Below are positions 1-8,250 of a DNA stretch of 64,000 nt, piece by piece. A program made the translations under genes and the position numbers. The stretch spans positions 1-64,000 of the forward strand of contig DASTSN010000031.1 in the NCBI GenBank assembly GCA_035760665.1, written 5' to 3'. Within the stretch, counting starts at the first letter, position 1. Each line of letters begins with the position of its first letter. The notes beneath the pieces were generated by a model, which was not told the DNA's origin, searched no databases, and saw only the letters and a program-made list of their open reading frames with translations. The DNA comes from DASTSN01 sp035760665 (GTDB taxonomy: Bacteria > Bacteroidota > Bacteroidia > Chitinophagales > Chitinophagaceae).

Positions 1-489
1 GTCTGTGGATTTGATAATCTGTACACCTCTTCCATCATAGCCGCCAGTTGCCAGCTTGTGCACCGCCGGTAAAAATTGGGCATGCGTTTTCAGTTCAGTT
101 AGGTTGTTTGTGATGACAAACGGTGCGGTAGGGATTTCAAATTGCTGGTAATATTGTTTTTGAAGAATTTTATTTTTAATCGTTTTCAGTACGGCGGGTT
201 TCGGAATGATGGTCACGCCTTCTCTCTCCAGTTGCTCCAGGGCTTCAACATTTACATTTTCAATCTCGATGGTAAGAGCATCAAGTCCTTTACCAAACTG
301 GTACACGGCATCAAAATCGCGTATATCAGCTTTTGTAAAATGATGACATAAATGGGCTGCCGGGCATTCCGGGTCGTTTTCCATCACATAAGTTTCCACG
401 GGGTAATTGGCGGCAGCCTGTAATAACATACGGCCAAGCTGGCCGCCACCAAGAATACCTATTTTTTTTTGCCTGAAAGGATTATCCAT
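1..489 (-). CDS. purK: 5-(carboxyamino)imidazole ribonucleotide synthase, N-terminal part (cut by window edge)
   Basis: PurK uses ATP and bicarbonate to carboxylate aminoimidazole ribonucleotide in purine synthesis. The 163 visible residues start MDNPFRQKKIGILGGGQLGR, the typical Rossmann-like N-terminus of this ATP-grasp family. They continue through a segment with IEIENVNVEALEQL, and the start of the ATP-grasp fold with a KLATGGYDGRG motif lies at the window edge. The frame is open to base 1, so the catalytic C-terminal part lies outside. The start ATG at 489-487 directly precedes the conserved glycine-rich motif. A purE partner is not visible. Confidence 0.93.
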   Translation of the reverse strand, partial: MDNPFRQKKIGILGGGQLGRMLLQAAANYPVETYVMENDPECPAAHLCHHFTKADIRDFDAVYQFGKGLDALTIEIENVNVEALEQLEREGVTIIPKPAVLKTIKNKILQKQYYQQFEIPTAPFVITNNLTELKTHAQFLPAVHKLATGGYDGRGVQIIKSTD

Positions 490-561
490 GCCGCAAAGAT
501 AAGGGATGGCAGATCGCAGGCACACGTTGTGATGTCTTGACAAAATAATCAGGGACTTTGT

Positions 562-569
562 TAATTTTG
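562..569 (+). promoter_or_regulatory. Bacteroidota-type -7 element TAATTTTG
   Basis: The sequence matches the TAnnTTTG consensus for the primary sigma factor of Bacteroidota, with a TTG 22 bases upstream at 537-539. It lies 6 bases before the ATG of a 32-codon ORF and about 195 bases before the HPPD start, so it could drive both. Confidence 0.45.
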
Positions 570-575
570 TACCAC

Positions 576-674
576 ATGCGTCCAGATTATCCTCATAAAC
601 TTTTTGGCGATCAGCGAAGGGATTTTTCCATGCTGATGGAGACCCTCGCTATGGATCATGATTTTTTCCTGTAA
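576..674 (+). CDS. possible 32-residue leader peptide or small ORF
   Basis: An ATG right after a TAATTTTG promoter element opens a 32-codon frame (MRPDYPHKLFGDQ...), ending at TAA 672-674. No family is recognised. If the promoter is real, the message would be nearly leaderless here and could continue into the HPPD gene about 90 bases downstream. The ORF is short enough to be chance. It is listed because of the promoter spacing only. Confidence 0.2.
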   Translation: MRPDYPHKLFGDQRRDFSMLMETLAMDHDFFL

Positions 675-764
675 TGCCGTGCTTTTATAACATGGAAAGG
701 CCAATTTCCTCAGAGAAAATTGGTAACAAAACAGCTACTATCATTATTCAAAAAAAATATTCCG

Positions 765-1898
765 ATGGAAACATTGACAGCCAACAACCTTCAACAAAAA
801 TCCTCTACCGACTTTCTTCCCCTGCAGGGAACTGATTATGCAGAATTTTATGTGGGCAACGCCAAGCAGGCAGCGCATTATTACATGAGTGCTTTCGGGT
901 TCCAGGCCTTGGCGTATGCCGGACCGGAAACGGGTAAAAAAGATATCGCCAGTTATGTGTTGCGGCAAAATAAAATTACGCTGGTGCTGACCACTCCGTT
1001 ACAACCTGGCAATACCATTGCCGATCATATTTACCAGCACGGGGATGGAATAAAATCGCTGGCATTGCGGGTGGATGATGCCACCATTGCTTGGCAGGAG
1101 ACAACAAGCCGCGGTGCCAAAAGCTACCTTGAGCCTGTCAAACTTACCGACGACAATGGCGAACTGGTGATGAGCGGTATTCATACCTACGGGGAAACGG
1201 TGCACCTGTTTATTGAGCGCAAGAACTACCGGGGAGCATTTATGCCAGGGTACAAATCCTGGAACAACCCGCATTTTCATCCTACCGAAACAGGCCTGCT
1301 GCATATTGATCATTGCGTGGGTAATGTTGGCTGGAACCAGATGAACAAATGGGTGAAGTTTTACGAAGAGGTGATGGGCTTTCGTAACATCCTGAGCTTT
1401 GATGATAAAGACATTTCCACCGAATACTCCGCACTGATGAGCAAAGTGATGAGTAACGGTAACGGCTATGTTAAATTCCCGATTAATGAACCGGCAGAAG
1501 GAAAGAAAAAATCACAGGTGGAAGAATACCTTGAGTGTTACCGCGGCGAAGGTGTGCAACACGTGGCCCTGGCTACCAATGATATTGTACAAACGGTTAC
1601 TGCCTTGCGAAGCAGGGGCGTGGAGTTTTTGAAGGTGCCGTCATCGTACTACGATGACCTGCTGGACAGGGTAGGCACAATTGATGAGGATCTTGAACCA
1701 TTAAAAGAGCTGGGGATCCTTGTTGACCGTGATGATGAAGGATATTTGCTGCAGCTTTTTTCCAAACCGGTGGAAGACAGGCCCACGCTGTTTTTTGAAA
1801 TCATCCAGCGCAAGGGCGCTAAAAGTTTTGGAAAAGGCAATTTCAAAGCACTCTTTGAAGCCATTGAAAGAGAGCAAGCCTTACGGGGTAATTTATAA
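765..1898 (+). CDS. hppD: 4-hydroxyphenylpyruvate dioxygenase
   Basis: This non-heme iron dioxygenase converts 4-hydroxyphenylpyruvate to homogentisate in tyrosine breakdown. Two vicinal-oxygen-chelate domains are visible. With the start at 765 (METLTANN) the protein has 377 residues, and the iron ligands are His183 in HIDHCVGN, His266 in GVQHVAL and Glu345 in LFFEIIQR. The C-terminal GKGNFKALFEAIEREQ helix closes the active site in the family. An upstream in-frame start at 720 would add 15 poorly conserved residues, so 765 is preferred. No homogentisate dioxygenase is adjacent. Confidence 0.96.
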   Translation: METLTANNLQQKSSTDFLPLQGTDYAEFYVGNAKQAAHYYMSAFGFQALAYAGPETGKKDIASYVLRQNKITLVLTTPLQPGNTIADHIYQHGDGIKSLALRVDDATIAWQETTSRGAKSYLEPVKLTDDNGELVMSGIHTYGETVHLFIERKNYRGAFMPGYKSWNNPHFHPTETGLLHIDHCVGNVGWNQMNKWVKFYEEVMGFRNILSFDDKDISTEYSALMSKVMSNGNGYVKFPINEPAEGKKKSQVEEYLECYRGEGVQHVALATNDIVQTVTALRSRGVEFLKVPSSYYDDLLDRVGTIDEDLEPLKELGILVDRDDEGYLLQLFSKPVEDRPTLFFEIIQRKGAKSFGKGNFKALFEAIEREQALRGNL

Positions 1899-1996
1899 TT
1901 TTTTATGCAGGAGCCGGGGTAATAATATTTTTCGATTACCTTTATAGTGGCAGAATAATTTTTATAATAAAGTCCGTTTAATTCCGTTCTACCACT

Positions 1997-3181
1997 ATGC
2001 ATTCGTATGTGAAAAACCTGCTGGGCATTACAGCGTGTACACTGGCATTTGCAACTACCGGCATTGCCCAAACCTCGGTTTCTGCATATTCTTCCTTTAT
2101 CGATTATCAAAAAACGTTTCAGCGGCCAAATGAAGCACTTAGCCGCAAAGAAGACACCCTGCGCAAGCAGTTTGCAGCCAAAAATCTGAAATGGCCTGCT
2201 AAATACATTTATATACGATCTTTCAAATACGACAGTCAGCTGGAAGTGTGGGTGAAAGATGAAATCAACCAGCCCTTCCGGTTGTTTAAAACATACAAAG
2301 TTTGTGCATTGGCCGGCAGCCTTGGCCCCAAACGAATGGAAGGTGATTTCCAGGTGCCGGAAGGCTTTTATTATATCAATGAATTCAATCCCCGCAGCGA
2401 TTATTACCTCTCGCTGGGTATTAATTATCCCAATGCTTCCGACAGGATTTTGAGCGATGCCTACCAACCGGGCGGGGGCATTTATATTCATGGAAGTTGT
2501 GTGACAGTAGGCTGTATCCCGCTTACAGATAACCAGATCGATGAGGTGTACATCCTCGCTGCCCATGCTAAAGACATGGGACAGGATTTTATACCGGTGC
2601 ATATTTTTCCGGTTAGGTATAATATTAAAAAAAGTGTTGAATATTTAAATAACCTGACAAGAGACGATGCCGACCTGAAGAAATTTTCTATGGAACTGGA
2701 ATCGGCATTTGACTATTTTGAAAAATATCACCAGTTGCCGGTGGTAATGACCACAGACAAGGGCGACTACGTTGTGGATGGTGCGCCGGCTAAAACATCC
2801 CCGGGGAAAAACGCAGCTGAAGCAAAAAAACAAGCTGTAAAACATCGTATCCGCACAGTTGCCGATCTTGCAGGCGCTGTACATCAATGGCCCCAGTTTC
2901 CCGGTGGGGGAGAAGCTTTTATGAAATACCTCGACAAACTTGGACGTGATATGACGGATTATTTACCGACAGGTGTAACAAAAGCGTATGTACAGGTAGA
3001 ATTTATTGTAGATAAAGACGGGGTGCCCGTTAATTTCAAGGTACTCAAAGGGGGCAATGATGACTACAACGACGAACTGATTACCCGCCTGGAAGCGATG
3101 CCAACCTGGCAACCGGCACTCCTGAATGATAAACCTGTTGCCAAAAAAATGGTGCAAACGATCACGATCGGGGCTTTATGA
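1997..3181 (+). CDS. exported L,D-transpeptidase (YafK/YkuD type) with TonB-like C-terminal domain
   Basis: A signal peptide (about residues 1-24, ending GIAQ) is followed by a YkuD-type L,D-transpeptidase domain at about 65-210. The catalytic motif HGSCVTVGC holds His165 and Cys173. Such enzymes cross-link or modify peptidoglycan with a Cys nucleophile in the periplasm. Residues about 310-394 (YVQVEFIVDKDGVPVNFKVL...) resemble the C-terminal domain of TonB, with the usual closing segment on residues near the end. No transmembrane TonB anchor is present. A weak promoter TACCTTTA lies at 1937-1944. The fusion is unusual, and a role for the tail in binding another envelope protein is only a guess. 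Confidence 0.85.
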   Translation: MHSYVKNLLGITACTLAFATTGIAQTSVSAYSSFIDYQKTFQRPNEALSRKEDTLRKQFAAKNLKWPAKYIYIRSFKYDSQLEVWVKDEINQPFRLFKTYKVCALAGSLGPKRMEGDFQVPEGFYYINEFNPRSDYYLSLGINYPNASDRILSDAYQPGGGIYIHGSCVTVGCIPLTDNQIDEVYILAAHAKDMGQDFIPVHIFPVRYNIKKSVEYLNNLTRDDADLKKFSMELESAFDYFEKYHQLPVVMTTDKGDYVVDGAPAKTSPGKNAAEAKKQAVKHRIRTVADLAGAVHQWPQFPGGGEAFMKYLDKLGRDMTDYLPTGVTKAYVQVEFIVDKDGVPVNFKVLKGGNDDYNDELITRLEAMPTWQPALLNDKPVAKKMVQTITIGAL

Positions 3182-3211
3182 GATTACCGGCTCGGTTACC
3201 GTATTGTATTT

Positions 3212-4486
3212 TCAAGTCGTTGCAGTATGCAATAATACCTGGATGGTTTCCTGAGTTTGCTGCCGCAGGAGGATGATTTTCCCGGCCGTCAGTTCTTCAA
3301 ACACTGCTTGATTGTAATGCCTGATAGTGAGCAGGGCTAATGCTTTCATAACCTCCACGTCAAAAAGAGCAGAGGCTTCCAGCGCCAGTTTCTCAATTTT
3401 ATCGGGTCGGTCATCCAGTACGCAGGTAAAGGTGATAGCGCCATTTTGCGTAAGATTCGGTTTGATGCCCAGTTTTTCGAACAAGTGATACAAAGAGCCT
3501 ACATGGTGCTCACCTACAAATGAAAAATCTTTTGATTTCATTTGCATCATCACCTGTTTTTCTTTTAGCACAATTATAGGCGGCAGGTTTTTAAGTGCCT
3601 GTTTTTTTATAACGGTGCCGGGTAATCCCGGATCGAGAAAGCATTTAACATAAAGGGGAATTTGTTTGTTTTGAAGTGGCTTGATGGTTTTGGGGTGAAT
3701 GACCTGGGCGCCATAGTAAGCCATTTCTATGACCTCGGTATAGTTCAGTTCGGCGATTAGCTGTGCTGCAGGATATTGTTTGGGATCTGCATTCATGACG
3801 CCTTCCACATCTTTCCAGATGGTTTGGCTTTCAGCCTCCAGTAAGTTGGCAAAAATCGCCGCGCTGTAATCGCTGCCTTCCCTGCCCAGCGTCGTGCTTT
3901 CGTTTTCATCGGTAGCGCCGATAAACCCTTGTGTTAAAACAATATTCGTTTGTTGAAACAAGGGAAGGATAATTTGTTTCACTTTTTCCTGTGTAATGGG
4001 CCAGTCTATTCCGGCATCACGAAACCTGTCATCTGTTCTGAAAACATCCCGCACGTCTACCCATATATTTTGTAATCCGGTTTCATTCAGCCAGGCGCTG
4101 ATGATGGAGGTGGAAAGTAATTCGCCGGCGCAGACTACCTGGTCATAGTAGTAATCAAATTCACGAACGGGTTTGTCGTAAAGCAACCATTCCACTTCAG
4201 TGAAAATAGTTCGGAGTTGTTCCTCGCAGGCAAGATAATTGGTAACCAGCAGGTATTTGGCTGTGGTCAGGTGTTGTTTTTTTACCTGCTCAAATAACTG
4301 CAACGCTTCCTGCCTGTTTTCCTGGTAAAAAGCGTCTACTACTTTTTCCAGGGCGTTGGTGGTTTTTCCCATAGCAGAAATCACAACCAGCAGTTTTTCG
4401 TTTGGATATAATTTTAAAATATCCCCGACATTTTTAATGCGCTCCACACTATTCACCGAGGCGCCGCCAAATTTGAAAACTTTCAT
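3212..4486 (-). CDS. lysC: aspartate kinase (monofunctional)
   Basis: Aspartokinase phosphorylates aspartate, the first step toward lysine, threonine and methionine. The 424-residue protein begins MKVFKFGGASVNS, the KFGG nucleotide-binding motif. It carries TTLGREGSDYSAA and the VIHPKTIKPL segment of the amino acid kinase fold. Residues about 305-424 form a regulatory tail with divergent ACT-like sequence. There is no homoserine dehydrogenase fusion. The gene is transcribed convergently with the preceding L,D-transpeptidase gene and divergently from fbp. Confidence 0.94.
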   Translation of the reverse strand: MKVFKFGGASVNSVERIKNVGDILKLYPNEKLLVVISAMGKTTNALEKVVDAFYQENRQEALQLFEQVKKQHLTTAKYLLVTNYLACEEQLRTIFTEVEWLLYDKPVREFDYYYDQVVCAGELLSTSIISAWLNETGLQNIWVDVRDVFRTDDRFRDAGIDWPITQEKVKQIILPLFQQTNIVLTQGFIGATDENESTTLGREGSDYSAAIFANLLEAESQTIWKDVEGVMNADPKQYPAAQLIAELNYTEVIEMAYYGAQVIHPKTIKPLQNKQIPLYVKCFLDPGLPGTVIKKQALKNLPPIIVLKEKQVMMQMKSKDFSFVGEHHVGSLYHLFEKLGIKPNLTQNGAITFTCVLDDRPDKIEKLALEASALFDVEVMKALALLTIRHYNQAVFEELTAGKIILLRQQTQETIQVLLHTATT

Positions 4487-4610
4487 AACTGATATTTATT
4501 ACACTTCCTGTCTGGCGGTCAAAGATAGGCTATGCAAACTTGTGTGCAGAAAGTGACGGGTATTCTTAGGTTGTCTTTTACCGGTAACTGAAATCCAGCC
4601 CGATTAACCT

Positions 4611-4618
4611 TACATTTG
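4611..4618 (+). promoter_or_regulatory. -7 element TACATTTG for fbp
   Basis: This is a perfect TAnnTTTG match 33 bases before the fbp start and points to it. It is the only such match seen in the lysC-fbp intergenic space. Confidence 0.6.
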
Positions 4619-4651
4619 TTGTACTAACAACTGTTATTAAAACTTGCCATT

Positions 4652-5668
4652 ATGATTCCTATCAACAGAAAAGTCCTGACGCTGGACGAATTTACCATTC
4701 AGCAGCTAAGAAATTTTCCCAATGCCACTGGTGAACTGAGCAGCCTGCTGCGTGATATTGGCCTGGCGGCAAAGCGGGTGAATGTGGAAGTCAACAAAGC
4801 CGGGCTGGTGGATATTCTCGGGGATGCAGGCACTATTAACGTGCAGGGAGAAGATGTGAAGAAGCTGGATGTGTTTGCCAACAACCAGTTTATGGGCGTG
4901 CTGCAGCATGGCATCAGTTGTGCCGGCATTGCCAGCGAGGAGCTGGATGATTACGTGGCTTTTGATGATGCAGTGAGTAAAAATTCAAAATATGTCTGCC
5001 TCTTTGACCCGCTGGATGGAAGCGGCAATATAGATGTAAACATTTCGATCGGGACTATTTTTAGTGTGTACCGGCGTGTGACGCACAAAGGCAGCCTCGC
5101 CAACCTCGATGATTTTTTACAGCCCGGATTGCACCAGGTGGCGGCGGGGTATATTGTGTATGGTTCTTCTACCATGTTGGTTTACGGTACACGTCGCGGC
5201 GTAAATGGGTTTACGCTGGATCCATCGATCGGGGAATTCTGCCTTAGTCACCCTGATGTCCGTTGTCCTGAGTTTGGTAAAACCTATTCCGTTAACCATG
5301 GGCATTTTTTTGGCTATGCTCCCGGGGTGAGAAAATATATCGATCGGTGCCAGCATAAAACGACAGATAGCGGTGGTCCGTATACGCAGCGATATACGGG
5401 AAGTATGGTGGCGGATGTTCACCGCAACCTCATTAAAGGCGGTATTTTTATGTACCCGGGCACAACAGATAAACCCAACGGCAAACTCCGGCTTTTGTAT
5501 GAATGTAATCCGTTTGCATTTATTACCGAAGTGGCCGGCGGTAAAGCTACCAACGGGCAGGAGCGTATACTGGAAATAAAACCTGAGGCACTGCACCAGC
5601 GGTCGCCTTTTTTTGTAGGCAGTAAGGGTATGATGGAGGAGTTGGAAGCTTGTTTACAGCATGCATAA
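4652..5668 (+). CDS. fbp: class I fructose-1,6-bisphosphatase
   Basis: This enzyme hydrolyses fructose-1,6-bisphosphate to fructose-6-phosphate in gluconeogenesis. The 338 residues match the class I length. The metal-binding motif DPLDGSGNIDVN is at about 117-128, and the substrate motifs YTGSMVADVHRNLIKGG and YPGTTDKPNGKLRLLYECNP lie downstream. The start MIPINRKVLTLDEF is typical for the family. It is a single gene with its own promoter at 4611, and its end overlaps the first possible start of the acetyltransferase gene downstream. Confidence 0.96.
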   Translation: MIPINRKVLTLDEFTIQQLRNFPNATGELSSLLRDIGLAAKRVNVEVNKAGLVDILGDAGTINVQGEDVKKLDVFANNQFMGVLQHGISCAGIASEELDDYVAFDDAVSKNSKYVCLFDPLDGSGNIDVNISIGTIFSVYRRVTHKGSLANLDDFLQPGLHQVAAGYIVYGSSTMLVYGTRRGVNGFTLDPSIGEFCLSHPDVRCPEFGKTYSVNHGHFFGYAPGVRKYIDRCQHKTTDSGGPYTQRYTGSMVADVHRNLIKGGIFMYPGTTDKPNGKLRLLYECNPFAFITEVAGGKATNGQERILEIKPEALHQRSPFFVGSKGMMEELEACLQHA

Positions 5669-5698
5669 AAGAATTGGACTTTACCAGGGTTCAAAACG

Positions 5699-5706
5699 TA
5701 CTTTTG
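5699..5706 (+). promoter_or_regulatory. -7 element TACTTTTG for the GNAT gene
   Basis: The TAnnTTTG match sits 11 bases before ATG 5718. It supports that start rather than the ATG at 5661, which overlaps fbp, and implies a very short leader. Confidence 0.5.
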
Positions 5707-5717
5707 TCAATGAGAAA

Positions 5718-6176
5718 ATGGTGCAAATCATCCCATACCAGGCCAACTATCACCAGGCGTTCAGGGAACTGAATTTGTTATGGCTGCATGAATACAATCT
5801 TACCGAAAGCCATGACTTACTGGTATTAAATAATCCCCAAAGTACCATACTAGACAGAGGTGGCTTTATCTGGCTTGCCATGGAAAATGAATCTGTGATT
5901 GGTACGGCCGCACTGCTGCGAGAAGAGCACGAAGTATATGAACTGGCAAAAATGACCGTCGCACCGGCCTGCCGGGGCAGGGGCATCAGTAAGCAGCTCA
6001 TCAATACCTGCATTGAGAAAGCAAAGATGCTATCTGCAAAAAAAATCATCCTATTTTCCAATCATCAACTGCAGGCAGCCATTCATTTGTACAGCCTGTA
6101 TGGCTTTCGGCATGTGGAAGTGACCAATTCTCCTTTTACCACGGCAGATGTTAAAATGGAACTGCTGCTCAGATGA
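5718..6176 (+). CDS. GNAT-family N-acetyltransferase
   Basis: A 152-residue single-domain acetyltransferase. The acetyl-CoA pyrophosphate loop is seen as VAPACRGRGISKQLI, a Q/RxxGxG/A variant, after a beta-strand with ELAKMTV. The end has the usual LYSLYGFRHVEV strand. The substrate cannot be told from sequence. ATG 5718 is preferred because it follows a promoter element at 5699 and because the 19 extra residues from ATG 5661 look non-conserved. Confidence 0.88.
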   Translation: MVQIIPYQANYHQAFRELNLLWLHEYNLTESHDLLVLNNPQSTILDRGGFIWLAMENESVIGTAALLREEHEVYELAKMTVAPACRGRGISKQLINTCIEKAKMLSAKKIILFSNHQLQAAIHLYSLYGFRHVEVTNSPFTTADVKMELLLR

Positions 6177-6180
6177 ACAA

Positions 6181-6188
6181 TAATTTTG
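6181..6188 (+). promoter_or_regulatory. -7 element TAATTTTG before the ABC ATPase gene
   Basis: A perfect TAnnTTTG match, 42 bases before ATG 6231. A second near match, TATCTTTC, lies at 6205-6212, so two start sites are possible. Confidence 0.45.
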
Positions 6189-6230
6189 TAAAACTGTTTG
6201 TTTGTATCTTTCAGGCTGAAATTTGTATTC

Positions 6231-7067
6231 ATGACTGAAAAGATCATACAGGTAAATAATCTTATAAAAGATTACGGCAACTTCCGGGCGGTTAAAGGGA
6301 TCAGTTTCGATGTGTATAAAGGAGAAATTTTTGGACTGCTGGGCCCGAACGGTGCCGGAAAATCCACTACCCTGGAAATTATAGAAACCCTACGCGAAAA
6401 AACCAGCGGGGAAGTGATTGTCGGCGGTTTTGACCTGGATAAAGCTCCCGGGGAGATTAAAAAAATCATTGGAGTGCAATTACAGGCCAGCGGTTATTAT
6501 CCGGGGTTAAACCTTGTAGAACTCATTGATTTGTTTGCGGGGATTTATAACCGTAAGGTTGATCCTTATGATATCCTGCGGATGGTAAACCTGACGATTT
6601 CTGAAGAGGAAAGGAGAAAATTAAAAGATCCAGCTGTAAGCCCGGAAGAGAAGAAAAAAATCCAGGACAAGGATAAAGCAAAAGTGCAATACAAAAAACT
6701 CAGTGGCGGCCAGAAGCAACGGTTTTCCATTGCCACCACCTTGATTAATGAACCAACCATTGTATTCCTGGATGAACCCACGACTGGCCTCGATCCGCAG
6801 GCCCGCAGGAGTTTATGGGAATTGGTCAAAACGATTCGCGAGAGAGGTGCTACGGTTATCATCACCACGCATTATATGGATGAAGCGGAATATCTCTGTG
6901 ACCGGGTGGCAATTATTGATGCAGGACAAATCATTGCCCTTGCCTCTCCTGATAAACTGATTGATGAATTGGTTGATTCTGGATTTGAACGACCCAAAGA
7001 AGTTAAAAAAGCAAACCTGGAGGATGTGTTTATCAATTTAACGGGCCATGCTTTACGGGAAGATTAA
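6231..7067 (+). CDS. ABC-2 type transporter ATP-binding protein
   Basis: This nucleotide-binding subunit has Walker A GPNGAGKST, signature LSGGQKQRFSIA, Walker B IVFLDEPTTGLDPQ and the switch histidine in TTHYMDEAEYLCDRV. Start MTEKIIQVNNLIKDYG at 6231 gives 278 residues. ATG 6198 would add 11 residues lying over a promoter-like TATCTTTC. Between Walker A and the signature there is a charged Lys/Glu-rich insert (KLKDPAVSPEEKKKIQDKDK). No permease gene is adjacent, because the next gene encodes a DinB protein 26 bases on. The transported substrate is unknown. Confidence 0.92.
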   Translation: MTEKIIQVNNLIKDYGNFRAVKGISFDVYKGEIFGLLGPNGAGKSTTLEIIETLREKTSGEVIVGGFDLDKAPGEIKKIIGVQLQASGYYPGLNLVELIDLFAGIYNRKVDPYDILRMVNLTISEEERRKLKDPAVSPEEKKKIQDKDKAKVQYKKLSGGQKQRFSIATTLINEPTIVFLDEPTTGLDPQARRSLWELVKTIRERGATVIITTHYMDEAEYLCDRVAIIDAGQIIALASPDKLIDELVDSGFERPKEVKKANLEDVFINLTGHALRED

Positions 7068-7093
7068 ATGGATTTGTAAATTGAACTGCTGCT

Positions 7094-7621
7094 ATGACCG
7101 ACCTTCGTTATCCCATTGGGGAATATGTTCCCCGTCCGTTTTCAGTTGAACAAAAAATCGAATGGCTGGCGGACCTGAAGTTTTTACCGCATCAGCTGGA
7201 GCATGCTGTCATAAACCTGGATGAAAGTCAGTTGCTCACACCGTACCGCGAAGGTGGCTGGACGGTGCAGCAGGTTGTTCACCATGTGGCGGACAGTCAT
7301 ATAAATGCTTACTGCCGGTTCAAGCTGGGACTGACTGAAGATAACCCCGTGATTAAACCCTATGATGAAAAATTATGGGCAGAAATGAATGATGTGCACA
7401 AAGTTCCTATCAATATTTCACTCACTTTGTTGCACGCCCTGCATACACGCTGGCATGAAGCTTTGAAGTATGTGAGTGATGATGACTGGAACAACCGTAC
7501 CGTTTACCATCCAGAGCACAAAAAGACGTTTCGCCTCTGGACTTTTCTGGGCTTATATGCGTGGCATGGCAAGCATCATGTAGCGCATATTACCTCGCTG
7601 CGCGAACGAATGGGCTGGTAA
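7094..7621 (+). CDS. YfiT-type DinB-fold metal-dependent enzyme (putative bacillithiol S-transferase)
   Basis: The 175-residue protein matches the YfiT group of the DinB superfamily, a four-helix bundle with a metal bound by three histidines. Those are visible as VVHHVADSH at about 58-66 and HGKHHVAH near residues 158-165. Family members are described as bacillithiol transferases. The start MTDLRYPIGEYVPRP and the FSVEQKIEWLADL segment are characteristic. It is 26 bases behind the ABC ATPase gene, so it is probably cotranscribed. bshB1 at 18.7 kb supports the presence of bacillithiol in this organism. Confidence 0.85.
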   Translation: MTDLRYPIGEYVPRPFSVEQKIEWLADLKFLPHQLEHAVINLDESQLLTPYREGGWTVQQVVHHVADSHINAYCRFKLGLTEDNPVIKPYDEKLWAEMNDVHKVPINISLTLLHALHTRWHEALKYVSDDDWNNRTVYHPEHKKTFRLWTFLGLYAWHGKHHVAHITSLRERMGW

Positions 7622-7638
7622 ATTTCCTCTGTCTTTTG

Positions 7639-7646
7639 TATCTTTT
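7639..7646 (+). promoter_or_regulatory. -7 element TATCTTTT before the Nudix gene
   Basis: A near match to TAnnTTTG with TTTTG immediately upstream, 40 bases before ATG 7687. The same TTTTGTATCTTT string recurs in the intergenic repeats at 28-30 kb. Confidence 0.35.
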
Positions 7647-7686
7647 CAGTTTAACTGCATAGGCTTATCAAACAACAGACAGGATT

Positions 7687-8244
7687 ATGAAAAATTTAAA
7701 ATGGAAATTACTTTCTTCCAACTACCTGTTCAAGGACTTATGGTTCACTGTTCGAAAAGACACTTGTCTTACGGCAGATGGAAAAATTATATCTCCTTAT
7801 TATGTGTATGAGTTTCCAACCTGGGTTACGGCAGTGCCGGTAACCAAAGACGGAAAAATCATTATGGTTCGTCAATACCGCCATGCCCTGGGCGATGTGT
7901 GCATCGAAATCCCGGGAGGATGTATGGATGCAACAGACAAAAATCCGGAAGCGGCCATTGCCCGTGAATTATTGGAAGAGACCGGGTATAAATTTTCATC
8001 TATTAAATCTTTAGGAAAAATTTCTGCCAATCCCTCTACGAATAATAACCTGATGTATATGTTCCTGGCAACTGGCGGTGAAAAAGTGGCAGAACAAAAT
8101 CTCGATGGAGGAGAAGAAATCGAACTGGACTTTCTTACTGTGGAGGAAGTGAAACAACTGCTGCGGGACAATAAAATCATGCAGGGCATGCACGTTAGTT
8201 GCCTGCTTTATGGATTGGAAAAAATGGGTGAGTTTGTGTTGTAA
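7687..8244 (+). CDS. Nudix hydrolase (ADP-ribose pyrophosphatase-like)
   Basis: A 185-residue protein with the Nudix box running from GGCMDATDKNPEAAIA through RELLEETGY at about 77-101, the GX5EX7REUXEEXGU signature that binds the catalytic metal. The N-terminal strand WFTVRKDTCLTADGKI and the MVRQYRHALGD segment before the box are typical of the ADP-ribose pyrophosphatase branch. Exact substrate is not determined. Its end lies 6 bases from the end of the convergent folC gene. Confidence 0.92.
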   Translation: MKNLKWKLLSSNYLFKDLWFTVRKDTCLTADGKIISPYYVYEFPTWVTAVPVTKDGKIIMVRQYRHALGDVCIEIPGGCMDATDKNPEAAIARELLEETGYKFSSIKSLGKISANPSTNNNLMYMFLATGGEKVAEQNLDGGEEIELDFLTVEEVKQLLRDNKIMQGMHVSCLLYGLEKMGEFVL

Positions 8245-8250
8245 TCCTTC

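Noticed and set aside
1649..2602. 317-codon open frame on the minus strand
   Set aside because: It runs across the HPPD end and the L,D-transpeptidase start in antisense. Both plus-strand genes have strong motifs, and the minus frame has none.
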